64,000 nt of DNA from Pollenia angustigena (Eukaryota > Arthropoda > Insecta > Diptera > Polleniidae), in NCBI GenBank assembly GCA_930367215.1, contig OV884056.1:196953310-197017309 (forward strand), in the 5' to 3' direction. Position 1 is the first letter of the stretch, and each line of letters starts with the position of its first letter. Below the pieces are notes generated by a model. It did no database searches. It was not told the origin of the DNA and worked only from the letters and a program-made list of their open reading frames with translations. A program made the position numbers and the translations under genes. Shown here piece after piece: positions 22,532-32,480 of this stretch.

Positions 22532-22912
22532 ATACTAAGGCTTTTTAATAATTCAACGGCACGCATTATCAAGCCAAACGTTTAGTCTTTGGATATAAAT
22601 AGATGGCACCTGCTGGGTGTAAACTAGATGTTTCATTGGAAATATCTAATCAATAACTATTAGGATTAAGACATGGATACTTATTTAAAATCGTTAGAGA
22701 TTCAATAAAAAAAAATAAAAAAACACTTATTGAAAATTTCGTTAAAGATTCCATAAACAAAAAAAACTTGCTGGGATTTCCAAAAATTTTGTACATTAAA
22801 AAAAATATTATTATTGGGAATTCTTGTATTATCGAAATTAACAAAACATATTTTAAAATTTAAGGAAATTCCCCCCCCCCACCCCCCCCCTGAATCCACG
22901 CCTGCTCAGTTC

Positions 22913-24559
22913 TAATCTATGCTATCGAATGACAGTAACATTTTTGAAATCGGCGATTATAAAAAAAATTGGACTTTTGGCCGCTGAAATTCAATTTTCA
23001 GTCACAGTGCGACGCTTCGTTGGAGATTCCCAACATATTCAGGGAGATATTTTTATTGATATATAATCCAGCGTTTATAAACAACTGCAGTCAAAGTACA
23101 AAAACTACCATTTCTTCAACTTCTTCATTTGTGCTGCTGCTTTTTCTTCGGTTTCATTAAATTTAAGCAGTAGATGTCAAGCCAACCCAAAAAGCGAAAA
23201 GTTGTACACAAATTTTCGTTTTTTGTTCGACAGTTTTTGGTTTCGACTGCAGTTTTTTAAACCCTGATATAATCTTTTCATCAATTATTTATAAAAAAAT
23301 TTAGTTTTATACATATAAACACAAAAGAAAACATTAATTTTATTTAACAACACACATGTAAAAACTATTATCATTAAAAACTTAATGTAAAACTATAAAT
23401 TCTTATCAAACTGCAATTATCCAACTGTGTGTAGCCAAAGAAGAACAAATCCGCAACCTTAGAATTCTTGAAAGGTTAAGTTGTGCAGACATTTATCGAA
23501 AAACAGCCTCAAACTTTTTCAAATGTTGTAGAAAATTGAACGAAGACTGCACCTAACTAAACAAACTTTTTTCCCCTTAACAAATTTCAAAACTAAAAAT
23601 AGTTTCTTATCGAAAACTGCAATTTAAACGAAATTGCTTAACTAAAACAAACAATAAAAATGACGAATAAATACTATTAATTCTTAAAAAAACATTTGAA
23701 AAAAAAACTAAAACGCAAAAAAGAAACACAAAATTAAAATTAATACTTTTTATATGCTAATAAAGGTGAAAACAACAACCAAAAATTATCACATTTTAAA
23801 AGGATGGCAACGGCATTCAGGCCATAAAAAAAGACATTAAAATGTTTTCTAACATTCATATTAATAAATTAATGTTGATACATTTAATTAATAATGGCAC
23901 CACTAAAAAGCAATACTATTAAAATGAAGAAGAAATTAATAAAAAAAACTAACAACGAATTGAGATATGAAGCACACGAACTAAAAACGCTTAGATGTGT
24001 GAGTGTGGATGTGGACGAATATGCATGATAATGTTGATCCTTTCTTTTTTGCTGAATGTTTTAGAATGAGCGGCAATTAAAATAAAACATACAAAAAAGT
24101 TAGATAAGCTCTAATTTTAAATAAGAGTCAGTCAGTCAGTCATTTAGTCTGACTGAATGTTTGGCAGCAGGACACTTATTTTTTTTTTTTTTTTTTTGTT
24201 GGAAGGAGGGTTGATGATTCAAAACAGCTAAAGGTAAAAGGTCATTTTGGTATAAATACAAATACTTTAAATAACTAATTTGATAATAACACGTTTGAAA
24301 ATTAAAAAAAAAATAAAATGGAAAAACTACGTATGATTATTTTTCATGAAATGAAATGGTCATTTGACTTAATGAGCAATTTATATTAGAATATTTATAT
24401 TTATTAAGTTAATGTATTTTTTTCAGAACATGTGGAGATTCTAGAGTTTAAGGCATGTAAACATGGATTAATTTAATAAAAAGATATTTTAAGGATGTGT
24501 TTTAAACGATTAATGAGTTTCGAATTGAGTTAAAAGAATCGATGAAAATATTATTTATT
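22913..24559. other. AT-rich stretch, no gene recognised
   Basis: A-rich, with GTCAGTCAGTCAGTCA near 24128 and a T run at 24179-24197. No convincing exon. Character typical of fly intron or intergenic DNA. Confidence 0.45.
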
Positions 24560-24678
24560 CAGCCTGATTACGGTTGGCGTTGGCGAAACGCCTGATTCGT
24601 TGTTTGTAGTAGATTAAAGTAACACACAATCTTTGTTCTTTAATCAACTACAACAATCGGCTCAGGCGTATCAGGCTG
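24560..24678. mobile_element. small foldback MITE, CAGCCTGAT ends
   Basis: About 119 bp. CAGCCTGATTACG at the left mirrors CGTATCAGGCTG at the right, and TTGTAGTAGATTAAAG mirrors CTTTAATCAACTACAA around a short AT loop. Confidence 0.65.
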
Positions 24679-24839
24679 ATTATAATTATCCGAAATAGTA
24701 GTTTGTCTTATATTTTTTAAAAAAAAATTATTTCCAGTGAATTTTTCTCCAAAACGATTACTTCTATAAGATGAAACTGGAAATTCTTGTTCGTGAATAT
24801 TACCTACGTGGCAAAGTCTTAACGAGGCCATGTAAGCTT

Positions 24840-25790
24840 ATTTAACGAATACCGTTCTTGACGAACAATTGAGGTGTCTACGCCAGTACCGATTGAGAAA
24901 ATCCACGGCTGAAGGCGATTTAGCTAACTGAATTGATAGGCCTTTTAAAGAGTGCTATACAAGTCACATTGGTCGAATATTTCAAGACAAGAAAGCTGAG
25001 CGCAAGATGGTTGCCGCGTCCACAATTGCAATGCTCAAAATCATTTAGCAATGTTCTTGCAAAAGAGCAAATGCTAGATATCAAAGCTCTTTTATGAAAT
25101 CTAACAGAAACTCTGTTTACTTTGTTCCCCCCGGGGATATTTGGATCATCGTAAACATTAATCACCAGCTGTTACATCCTCCGGTGAAATAGGGAACTGC
25201 CGATACCTTTAATTCGGCAGTAATTAAAAATTTAGAGAGATCGTGGCTGTCAAGAGATCCAATCTGAAGCCACGAGAGTCAGTAGTACCTGGGTCTCCAA
25301 CACCAGACTAACAATAAAATGTGGCTCCCGAAGGAATTCTTTTTGGAAAATAATGCTTTCGCCACAAAAAGACTGAAAAGGTGAGATTTGTTAGAATGAA
25401 TAATTGAGGGTGGAGCAGAATTTGGTAGAATGAAGAGTCGGATACAGGGGATGAAAGAGAAGTTGACTACTCTCGTGAAGACCTCATTCACAAAGATTGC
25501 TTTTGTTACGTGAGATTCTTTTGGGAATGACGTGGTTGTTGTTGTTTCCACTCAAAGTCGTGGAAAGGGAAAACTTGAACTACAAAAGAGCTTTCCACTT
25601 GTGGAAGGTTCCAATTGCGAGGGCGGATCTTCCCTAGGTGCTGTTGCTATCCAACAAATACTGCTGGTTATTCCTTTAACAACGGAGATTAGAGAGCTGC
25701 AGCTCCTTAATAAGGGCGAGTGCAAAGTTCAGCCGCATTATACACTCAGAAATTGCTACTGTATGTGCTAGTTGCTTCCAACTTTTTTTA
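24840..25790. repeat. GC-richer repeat fragments, class unknown
   Basis: More GC-rich than its surroundings. The part at about 25160-25310 resembles 58020-58180: both hold a small inverted pair (CTGCCGATACC..TTCGGCAG here; CTGTCAATACC..GTTGACAG there) followed by AGAGATCC.ATCTGA..CCACG..AGTCAGTAG. They are probably two copies of one TE piece. No protein motif is recognised in its open frames. Confidence 0.45.
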
Positions 25791-26512
25791 TCACCCAATT
25801 TTAAAGATTATCCATTACTTTCGGCCAAATAGCGGTGCTCCTGTAAATCTTTTCTATTCTGTGTATTTTGTTGTTTTATTTTACGGATACGATTGTTTTC
25901 AATTTCCCTCTAGCAAGAATATTTGTTACAAACACCACTTGGCTATATAGTGGAGTAAGACAGTTTTTATCATAAATGAGGCAACGACGCTATTAAAAAT
26001 CGCTGGGAAAATTGCATCGAGCAAAGAAGAGATTATGTTCAAAAATCAACAAAAATTTTCCGAAATTGATTGCTTTTTTTTAGGTCGTCAATTTAGGGAA
26101 TGTCCTGGTATGCTTTAGGGTATTCAATTAATCGATGTTTTGTATTAATCGATTAATCGCGTGAATAATTATTTGATGTAACAATTTAATCGAAAAATAA
26201 TCGAATCGAATAAATAAATTCTATTTTTTAACATAAACATTTTGTTAAAAAAGTAACAACAATTTAACAAAAGGTACTTCATGGAGTAAAATAGGAAAAC
26301 TTTTTGATTCAAAACCAGCATTAAAATTTTAGCTTATCTGGGTGTCCAGTTAAAATTTTATGTTTCAAACGATTTCTTTCTTTTGTTTTGATGAAACTTG
26401 ATTTAGAAATTATTCTTTTACTTATTGTTGACTTTGGAGAGATTGAAAGTAAAGCATTTAATCTTTTCCTTGTCTTTTCTAAAAATTGGTAGTCTTCCAT
26501 TATACCACTTAA

Positions 26513-26962
26513 CCCTTTTGACCCGGATGGTACATATGAGTAACACTGTAAGTTTAAACATCCCTAACAGCTTAAAATTTAGTGTTGCTGGGTTGCGAAA
26601 TGTACCTTATAGTTTTTAAAGTCTCCTGACCGTTTTTTGTATGGTTTTTTTTGCATGGTTTTTGCATGATATTATGTGCGAAAGTTTATTTTACCGGACG
26701 GTTGGTACTTATTTGTACCACATAACATCCCGAATGTTACGATGATGTACCACAACCCCCACAACCCGGACGGTTGGTACTTATTTGTACCACATAACAT
26801 CCCGAATGGTACAACGATGCAACACAACCCCCACAACCATCACAGCCATAATCACTGTTTTTTTTGATTTTCTTTTACCGATAAGTTATATATTACTAAA
26901 AAATTCGGTTCCAATCAAAAATTTTGTTTTACCATTGCTATTCGAAAGCCGGGTCGAAAGGG
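26513..26962. mobile_element. piggyBac-derived MITE with TTAA target duplication
   Basis: 450 bp. TIRs CCCTTTTGACCCGG and CCGGGTCGAAAGGG, each flanked by TTAA (26509-26512, 26963-26966), the piggyBac hallmark. Contains a 72-bp direct tandem repeat. Non-coding. Confidence 0.85.
26694..26837 (+). repeat. 72-bp tandem repeat, two copies
   Basis: CCGGACGGTTGGTACTTATT starts at 26694 and again at 26766; the two units differ at a few bases. Part of the piggyBac MITE. Confidence 0.85.
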
Positions 26963-27052
26963 TTAAATATCTTTTTGATTTTTTAACCATTTTAATTATT
27001 TTAATAGCCTTGTTAGGGTCTGATAGAAGATTTTCATTCATCTTCTTCATCT

Positions 27053-27284
27053 ACACAGATAAACATTTTTGCGCCAGTAAAAGAATTAATCAAAAATAAA
27101 ATCTGTTTTAATTAAATATTTAATCAAGTTAATCAAATATTTATTTTATATTATAATTGAAATATTGTCAAATAAACATTTAATACACTTGATTAAAATT
27201 TTAATTCACCTGATTAAATATTTAATTAAAACAGATTTTATTTTTGATTAATTCTTTTACTGGCGCAAAAATTTTTTTCTGTGT
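27053..27284. mobile_element. palindromic MITE, ACACAGA..TCTGTGT ends
   Basis: 232 bp. GCGCCAGTAAAAGAATTAAT near the left end is mirrored as ATTAATTCTTTTACTGGCGC near the right, and AAATCTGTTTTAATTAAA is mirrored further in. AT-rich loop, no coding. Confidence 0.8.
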
Positions 27285-27688
27285 AAATCATTGTAAAAGT
27301 CTCAGCTTGTTTTTTTTTTGCATAAAAGAAAAGAACTAATACTGTGAAAAAACAAATTTTCGATTAATCGACATAAATTATTCGAATTATTCGCTAATCG
27401 AAAATAAGCAATTTTAAAGTATATGAACAGTAAATCGCCCAAAATTACTCGATTAATCGAACAACGGTTAATCGTTTGAACACCCTAGTACGCATAAAAT
27501 GCATTTTTGCGTTTTATGCAAAAACTTATTTATCAAGCGAAAAGATTAAAATATTTTCTTGGCCAATATTCTTTTCGAAACACAGAATTACATACAAGGT
27601 TTAAAATTTTTTTTAAGCTCAAGTATGGACCGAGTATTATGTTTCAGATTTCACATTAGCAGTGATTCGATTTCCATATCTATCTTAA

Positions 27689-27831
27689 GTCTAGGTTCAC
27701 ACTATGAAAGTTTTCTTACAGAAAGTCTGAGTTTATGGGTGAGAGAGGAGAGATGAAAATCATGTTCTCTTCCCCTCTAACCAATAAACTCAGACTTTCT
27801 GAAAGAAAACTTTCATAGTGTGATCCCAAAC
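27689..27831. mobile_element. 143-bp PIF/Harbinger-like MITE
   Basis: TIRs GTCTAGGTTCACACTATG and CATAGTGTGATCCCAAAC extend into a near-complete palindrome (GAAAGTTTTCTTACAGAAAG versus its inverse). TAA on both flanks (27686-27688, 27832-27834). Confidence 0.78.
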
Positions 27832-27839
27832 TAAGTTAG

Positions 27840-28880
27840 AAATGTCCAAAAATAAAAAATCTCTTTTTATCATAAGAAGCATGCTACACTAAAATAACTT
27901 GCAACATTGATTAAAAAAAAAGTAAAATCAAAAATATCGCCAACAATTCATGTAGAAAGAAATCAGCAACAAAAACATATTCATCGTAAAAAGGGCGCCA
28001 TAACGCGAGTTTTGTTGCATTGTCTTTATTCTTCAAGAGTTTTTTTTTTTATTTACATTTTCACAATGCAACTGAAGTGCGAATTTTTATTTTAAATCGA
28101 AATCGACTACAAAGGAAAGTCATCATTTACGATTGCAATTTTCTAAAAAAAAAAACAACAAATACAATGAAAAAAAAAACAATCATAAAAAAACATCAAA
28201 AAGGCAAAATTTAGCAAAAGAATGAAAGAAAGAAATTACTTTTCAAACGAATGAATAAATATGGATAAAAAAGTGATCAATATTTTACTCTTGTTATTTG
28301 TTTTTTTTCTTCATCTTTTAGATTTTTTTTTAATTTTTTGTTGTTCTTCCAATTGCAGCAACAACAGAAGCATCAAATGATGAAAGAAAAATCAAATGAT
28401 ACAAACAAAACAAAAATTTTCAAATGAGTGAACAAAAAGCAATTGAAAAAAGCTGGAAAAATTATTATTTGAAAATGAAAAGTATTCTTTTTTTTTTTTG
28501 TACAATACTTGAAATTGGACGAGTGTTAGAGAAAAACAGTTCAATTAATTGCTAAAAGAATGATTCTCAGAATTTGATTTGATCTGTGATAAAAGTAATA
28601 TGAACTGGTCTTGATTTAAATCACTGTTGGGTCTTGGAATGCACTGAAGTTTTGAAATCCCGTTTGAAGGTCATAAAAAGAAATGTTGCAAAAGATATGT
28701 TCAGACCTAACAAATATTTGGCGAAAAAATCCAAAAAAGAAACGCTACCAGTAAATTGATCAAACTTAAGCTTTATTTTTAACAATTTCTATTGAATTAC
28801 TACAATTTATTTGTAAGAAGATCATTGATTAATCAAATTTAGAAACTGTAAAATGATGTTTGATCTAGCCAAAGTTGCAA
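27840..28880. other. A-rich stretch, no gene recognised
   Basis: Low-complexity A and T runs dominate. The two short lysine-rich open frames here lack any family resemblance. Confidence 0.45.
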
Positions 28881-28884
28881 ATAA

Positions 28885-29191
28885 TGCTTTCCGCAACTTT
28901 CTGAAGCCATCTGATGGCATAGCAAGCTGAAATTTGGCACACTTGAAGTACTTTCTCTGCGGAAGATCGTAACGAAGCCATATTTTCGATTTTCGCCTTT
29001 TCAACTAGTATAACTATAAAGATCTGATAGAAAATATGTTTTTTTATAATATGGGGAACTTTGGGCCCCACTCGGCACAGCTAGGCACCGTCGGATTGAC
29101 CTGAAAAATTAGATCATGATTTCTTACACCAAACCTCATATTTTAAGCAGCGCAAACAATTAAATTAAAAAAAAAAATTGCGACCAGTCTA
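28885..29191 (-). mobile_element. solo arm of the TAGACTGGTCG foldback element
   Basis: Minus-strand copy of one arm of 30177-31183: shares CCACACTTGAAGTACTTTCT-like, GGGGAACTTTGGGCCCCAC and AAACCTCATATTTTAAGCAG blocks, and ends with CGACCAGTCTA at 29191. The other arm is absent. Confidence 0.7.
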
Positions 29192-29764
29192 GTGAACATG
29201 GTTTTTTTTTTGTCTAACTTGACCTCTTAAACTTAACGACAAAATGTGTGTAACACAGAAAAATATTGGTTCAAATTCCACCTTTTAGTATACTGATCGA
29301 CTCAGAATAACTTTTTGAGTCTGGTCGCAGTTTTATAGATACATTTATAAAATTTGGTAAATATATCTTAATTCTCATAAGGATAAAGGGGCGTGGCTCA
29401 TAACACTGTACAAAACAAAAAAAAAAAAAAATAAAAAAATACAAGGTCCGGCCTACAAATTTTGATAGAGGAGACAAAAAAAAGAGACACGTGTATCGGT
29501 GTTTAAAAAGTTTACATCTGAATTTCATTTGAGGGCGGGTTAAAGTTTCCCAGTCTTGGCACATTCTTATTGTTAATCGGCATAAGAAACCATGTGAGCC
29601 TTAAATTTTAGGTATAAAATGTGTTCAGCAAATTTATGTAGTATGTTACGGAGAACATTTTTGTAGAATATTTTATCCCTTTAACTCCTTAAGGTATGTG
29701 TCTTTTTGTCCTTCTTTTAAAAAAGAGCAGAAACACCATTAAACCAGGGATTTAAGGGGATAAA

Positions 29765-30176
29765 ATCAGCAATTTTAGCTGCAGACTCAAAATGTCTTCA
29801 TTTACTTGAACCTGGTTTCACTGTTCCCAGCTTTCGTAAGCGCCAAAACAGCTTTCTGTCGTTCTTTTCAGTAAACGATGATAACACGTTTGCTTATTGC
29901 AACGATATTAAAGGAATTATGAATGCAATGAATTTTAAGTATAACCACGAGGACTGGCATGTATTTATTGATTCACCTAAGAAGAGCATTAAAGCTGTAC
30001 TTCTGTATTACGATAATACCAAAAATCCTATTCAAATTGCCTATGGAATGAATATTAAAAAAAGCTATGATTCTATAAAATTAATACTGGACACCGTAAA
30101 ATATGAAGACCATAAGTGGCACATCTGTTGTGACTTAAAAGTCGTTAGTTTCCTTTCAGGTATGCAGGCTGGATAC
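29765..30176 (+). pseudogene. uncharacterised arthropod TE-encoded protein, first fragment
   Basis: From about 29818 the frame reads like the N-terminal half of a protein family found in many copies in arthropod genomes (often annotated only as uncharacterised): FVS..FCNDI-type block (FAYCNDIKGIMNAMNF), EDWHVFIDSPKKSIKAVLL, IAYGMNIKKSYDSIKLILD, EDHKWHICCDLKVVSFL and GMQAGY. Early frame has stops (near 29792). It starts almost against the left TIR, so the family's usual N-terminus is missing. Cut at GGATAC by the 30177-31183 element. I recall the family pattern but do not know its biochemical function; it behaves like a transposon gene. Confidence 0.68.
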
Positions 30177-31183
30177 TAGACTGGTCGCATCTTGTATGGG
30201 ATTTTTTTTTTTTAAATTTAATTGTTTGCGCTGCTTAAAATATGAGGTTTGGTGTAAGAAATCATGACCTAATTTTTCAGGTTAATCTGATGGTGCCTAG
30301 CCGTGCCGGGTGGGGCCCAAAGTTCCCCATTTTATAAAAAAAAAACATCTTTTCTATCAGATCTTTATAGTTTTACTAGTTGAAAAGCCGAACATCAAAA
30401 ATATGACTACGCTACGATCTTCGGCAGAGAAAGTACTTCAAGTGTGCAAAATTTCAGCTTCCTATGTCATCAGATGGCTTCAGAAAGTTGTGGAAAGAAT
30501 AGGACATACATGCAAACATCCTGACATACTAAGAAATTATATATTGCATAGATAGATTAACATATGTTCGCGCAACTCAAAAACGCTTTAGCTTATTGAA
30601 AAACTAAAAAAAACCGAAATTCGGCAATAAAATTTACTTTAAGAAAGTTAAAACTTTTTTCTTCATATTGGCTTTGGTTTTCGAGATATACCGTTATTTC
30701 GAAAATTAAGGAGGTTGCACAACATATGTTCGCGTAACTCAAAAACGCTTTAGCTTATTGAAAAACTAAAAAAACCGAAATTCCGCAATAAAATTTACTT
30801 TAAGAAAGGTAAAACGTTTTTCTTATATGAGCAGTCGTTTTAGAAACATAATTTTTTTTTCTGGAAAATTTCGGAATTTTTGTTTTTAAAAATTTATAAA
30901 AAATTGAAAAATGCAGCTATGGCACACTTGAAGTACTTTCTCTGCCGAAGATCGTAGCGTAGTCATATTTTTGATGTTCGGCTTTTCAACTAGTAAAACT
31001 ATAAAGATCTGATAGAAAAGATGTTTTTTTTTATAAAATGGGGAACTTTGGGCCCCACCCGGCACGGCTAGGCACTGTCGGATTGATCTGAAAAATTAGG
31101 TCATGATTTCTTACACCAAACCTCATATTTTAAGCAGCGCAAACAATTAAATTTAAAAAAAAAAAAAAATTCCGACCAGTCTA
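30177..31183 (+). mobile_element. TAGACTGGTCG foldback element, 8-bp target duplication
   Basis: Starts TAGACTGGTCGC at 30177, ends CCGACCAGTCTA at 31183. CTGGATAC lies on both sides (30169-30176, 31184-31191), a perfect 8-bp duplication, hAT-like in length. Arms of about 270-330 bp (30177-30510 and 30912-31183) are inverted copies. The centre contains a two-unit direct repeat. The open frame at 30310-30555 runs through the arm and is not a known protein. Confidence 0.83.
30551..30830 (+). repeat. two-unit direct repeat in foldback core
   Basis: ACATATGTTCGCG.AACTCAAA..GCTTTAGCTTATTG begins near 30560 and again near 30722, a period of about 161 bp, with the first 95 or so bases of each unit nearly identical. 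Confidence 0.8.
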
Positions 31184-31187
31184 CTGG

Positions 31188-31350
31188 ATACGTTAAGTAC
31201 GGATGCTTTTTATGCACTTGGAAGAGCACAATATCGTTCATCAAGCATTGGTACGAACTGAAAAAATTCTCTTACCCCCATTGCATATCAAGCTTGCTGT
31301 GGTAAAAAAAACTTTGTTAAATGTCTGAATTCAAATGAATCAGCATTAAA
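31188..31350 (+). pseudogene. uncharacterised TE-encoded protein, second fragment
   Basis: Directly continues the frame of the first fragment after the foldback: VKYGCFLCTWKS fits the Cys-containing block (pattern YCCFLCxWDSR) of the family, and after frameshifts and an internal loss the stretch near 31300 reads NFVKCLNSNESALK, fitting the block that precedes FPKLS. Interrupted at about 31351 by a MITE. Confidence 0.62.
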
Positions 31351-31971
31351 TCCCAGCAAAAACTTGGTAATGACATGCCATTACTGAACAACTTACTTTT
31401 CAATGACTACTACATACCTTCTTCATTACATAGAAGTAGTTTGGTAATGACTTATTTAACTCCCTATTTGTAAGCGAGGGTGGTAAGTAGTTGCCTACAA
31501 TAATTTAATCTCATATTTACGCTCTTAATTGAGTAAAACAACGTTTTTTTATACAAAAACTACACTGCCCCGGTAGACTAGCTGGTAGTGAGCTAGTCTA
31601 TCAGCACCAAGGTTGGCGGATCGAATCCCACCAGAGACAAAATAAAAAATAAAACAAAGTAAAATAAAATAAGAAAAAATAGAAAAAAAAATAAAGTAAA
31701 ATAAAATAAGAAAAAATAGAAAAAAAAAATAATAAAAAAAAGTAACAAAAAAAAGTTTTTTTTAAAGTCATTCAATGTTAGTTGTAATTTTGGTGACATC
31801 GGAGTAACAACTTTTTAACTCCCTATTTGTAAGCGAGGGAGGTAAGTACTTGCCTCCAATGACATCACCGTGTTAAAATAATGAGTTAAAATGCCAATGT
31901 ATAAGTAGTGAAGAGTCGTTATATTAGCTTTTTAACTCATTACTTTGCAATGTAAGTTTTTGCTGGGATAT
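31351..31971. mobile_element. CCCAGCAAAAACTT MITE containing SINE copy 3
   Basis: Ends TCCCAGCAAAAACTT (31351) and AAGTTTTTGCTGGGA (about 31971). Inside, TTTAACTCCCTATTTGTAAG occurs twice (about 31458 and 31815), flanking the SINE-bearing part. Splits the coding remnant between SALK and the FPKLS block. Confidence 0.68.
31550..31755 (+). mobile_element. tRNA-derived SINE, copy 3
   Basis: Head CCCCGGTAGACTAGCTGGTA, A-box-like TAGCTGGTAGTG, B-box region GGATCGAATCCC (31618-31629), then CCAGAGACA and a long A-rich tail to about 31755. The bases before it (ATTTAATCTCATATTTACGC and CAAAAACTACACTG) also precede copy 4. Lacks the 3' body seen in copy 2. Confidence 0.7.
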
Positions 31972-31978
31972 TCTAAAA

Positions 31979-32018
31979 ACAATGTTTCCAAAATTAAGCG
32001 AAGCAAGGATTAAAGAAG
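31979..32018 (+). pseudogene. uncharacterised TE-encoded protein, third fragment
   Basis: Short coding piece MFPKLSEARIKEG: FPKLSEARIKEG is the highly recurrent block that precedes VFVGP in the family. It ends in a GAAG/GTATGT splice donor at 32018/32019. Confidence 0.65.
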
Positions 32019-32084
32019 GTATGTATATGTTCTTCAAGTCGTTGTTATTGTTGAAAGCCTTAAAATTTGTTTTAATATCAACAG
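32019..32084 (+). other. probable 66-bp intron
   Basis: GTATGTATAT donor at 32019 and ATCAACAG acceptor ending at 32084. Removing it joins IKEG to VFVGPDIRKL in frame, exactly the order expected for the protein family. Length and signals are normal for a fly intron. The unspliced frame stays open only by chance. Confidence 0.72.
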
Positions 32085-32480
32085 GTGTTTTTGTTGGTCC
32101 AGATATAAGAAAGCTGATGCAAAACGCTTACTTCGACGAAATGCTCTCACCAATTGAGCTTGATGCGTGGAAAAGCATTAAGAAAGTTATATACAATGTC
32201 TTTAGGCAAAAATCGTTCTCCTACTGCTCGAATATACGTAGACACCATGCTTAGAGCTTTTGAAAAACTAGGCGTTCATGTCAACAAAAATTCATTTTGT
32301 AAACTCCCATATGGATTACTTTGAGAACCAGTTGTCAACAGAATCTGATGAGCATGGTGAAAAATTATCTCTGGAATATGCTGAACATTGTATGATAATG
32401 AACTGGAATTGCCAAGAGCTAAAAAAAATTTTATTAATGAATACATCCTATCCAAATTTGCTACCGAAGGTAACATAGTA
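32085..32480 (+). pseudogene. uncharacterised TE-encoded protein, C-terminal fragment
   Basis: VFVGPDIRKLMQNAYFDEML, then LDAWKSIKKVIYNV, a frameshift, a stretch resembling NFLG.N..P.Y (LGKNRSPTARIY), MLRAFEKLG, another frameshift at 32276, then MSTKIHFVNSHMDYFENQ and SDEHGEKL. This is the order of the family's C-terminal half (VGPQIR, AWxSF, NFLGN, MSxKIHFLxSHLDxF, SDEHGERFHQD). Stops at 32476. At least two frameshifts, so not functional. Confidence 0.68.

Larger units (their letters stand above)
20451..22904. mobile_element. hAT element, degenerate, with perfect 8-bp target duplication
   Basis: TIRs CAGGCGCGGATCCAG (20451) and CTGAATCCACGCCTG (ending 22904). Flanked on both sides by CTCAGTTC (20443-20450, 22905-22912), a perfect 8-bp duplication typical of hAT. 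Next to each TIR is a G run (left) or C run (right, about 20 Cs). Carries transposase relics on the minus strand and a palindromic MITE at 21128-21406. Confidence 0.85.
26116..27487. mobile_element. hAT-like TAGGGTRTTCAA element with CGATTAATCG repeats
   Basis: Ends TAGGGTATTCAA (26116) and TTGAACACCCTA (27487). Flanking octamers GTATGCTT (26108-26115) and GTACGCAT (27488-27495) agree at 6 of 8. Both ends carry several CGATTAATCG-type palindromes. Contains a piggyBac MITE and a palindromic MITE; no transposase seen. Confidence 0.7.

Noticed and set aside
31593..31799. Phe/Leu-rich frame resembling a membrane protein
   Set aside because: Reverse reading of the SINE's A-rich tail.
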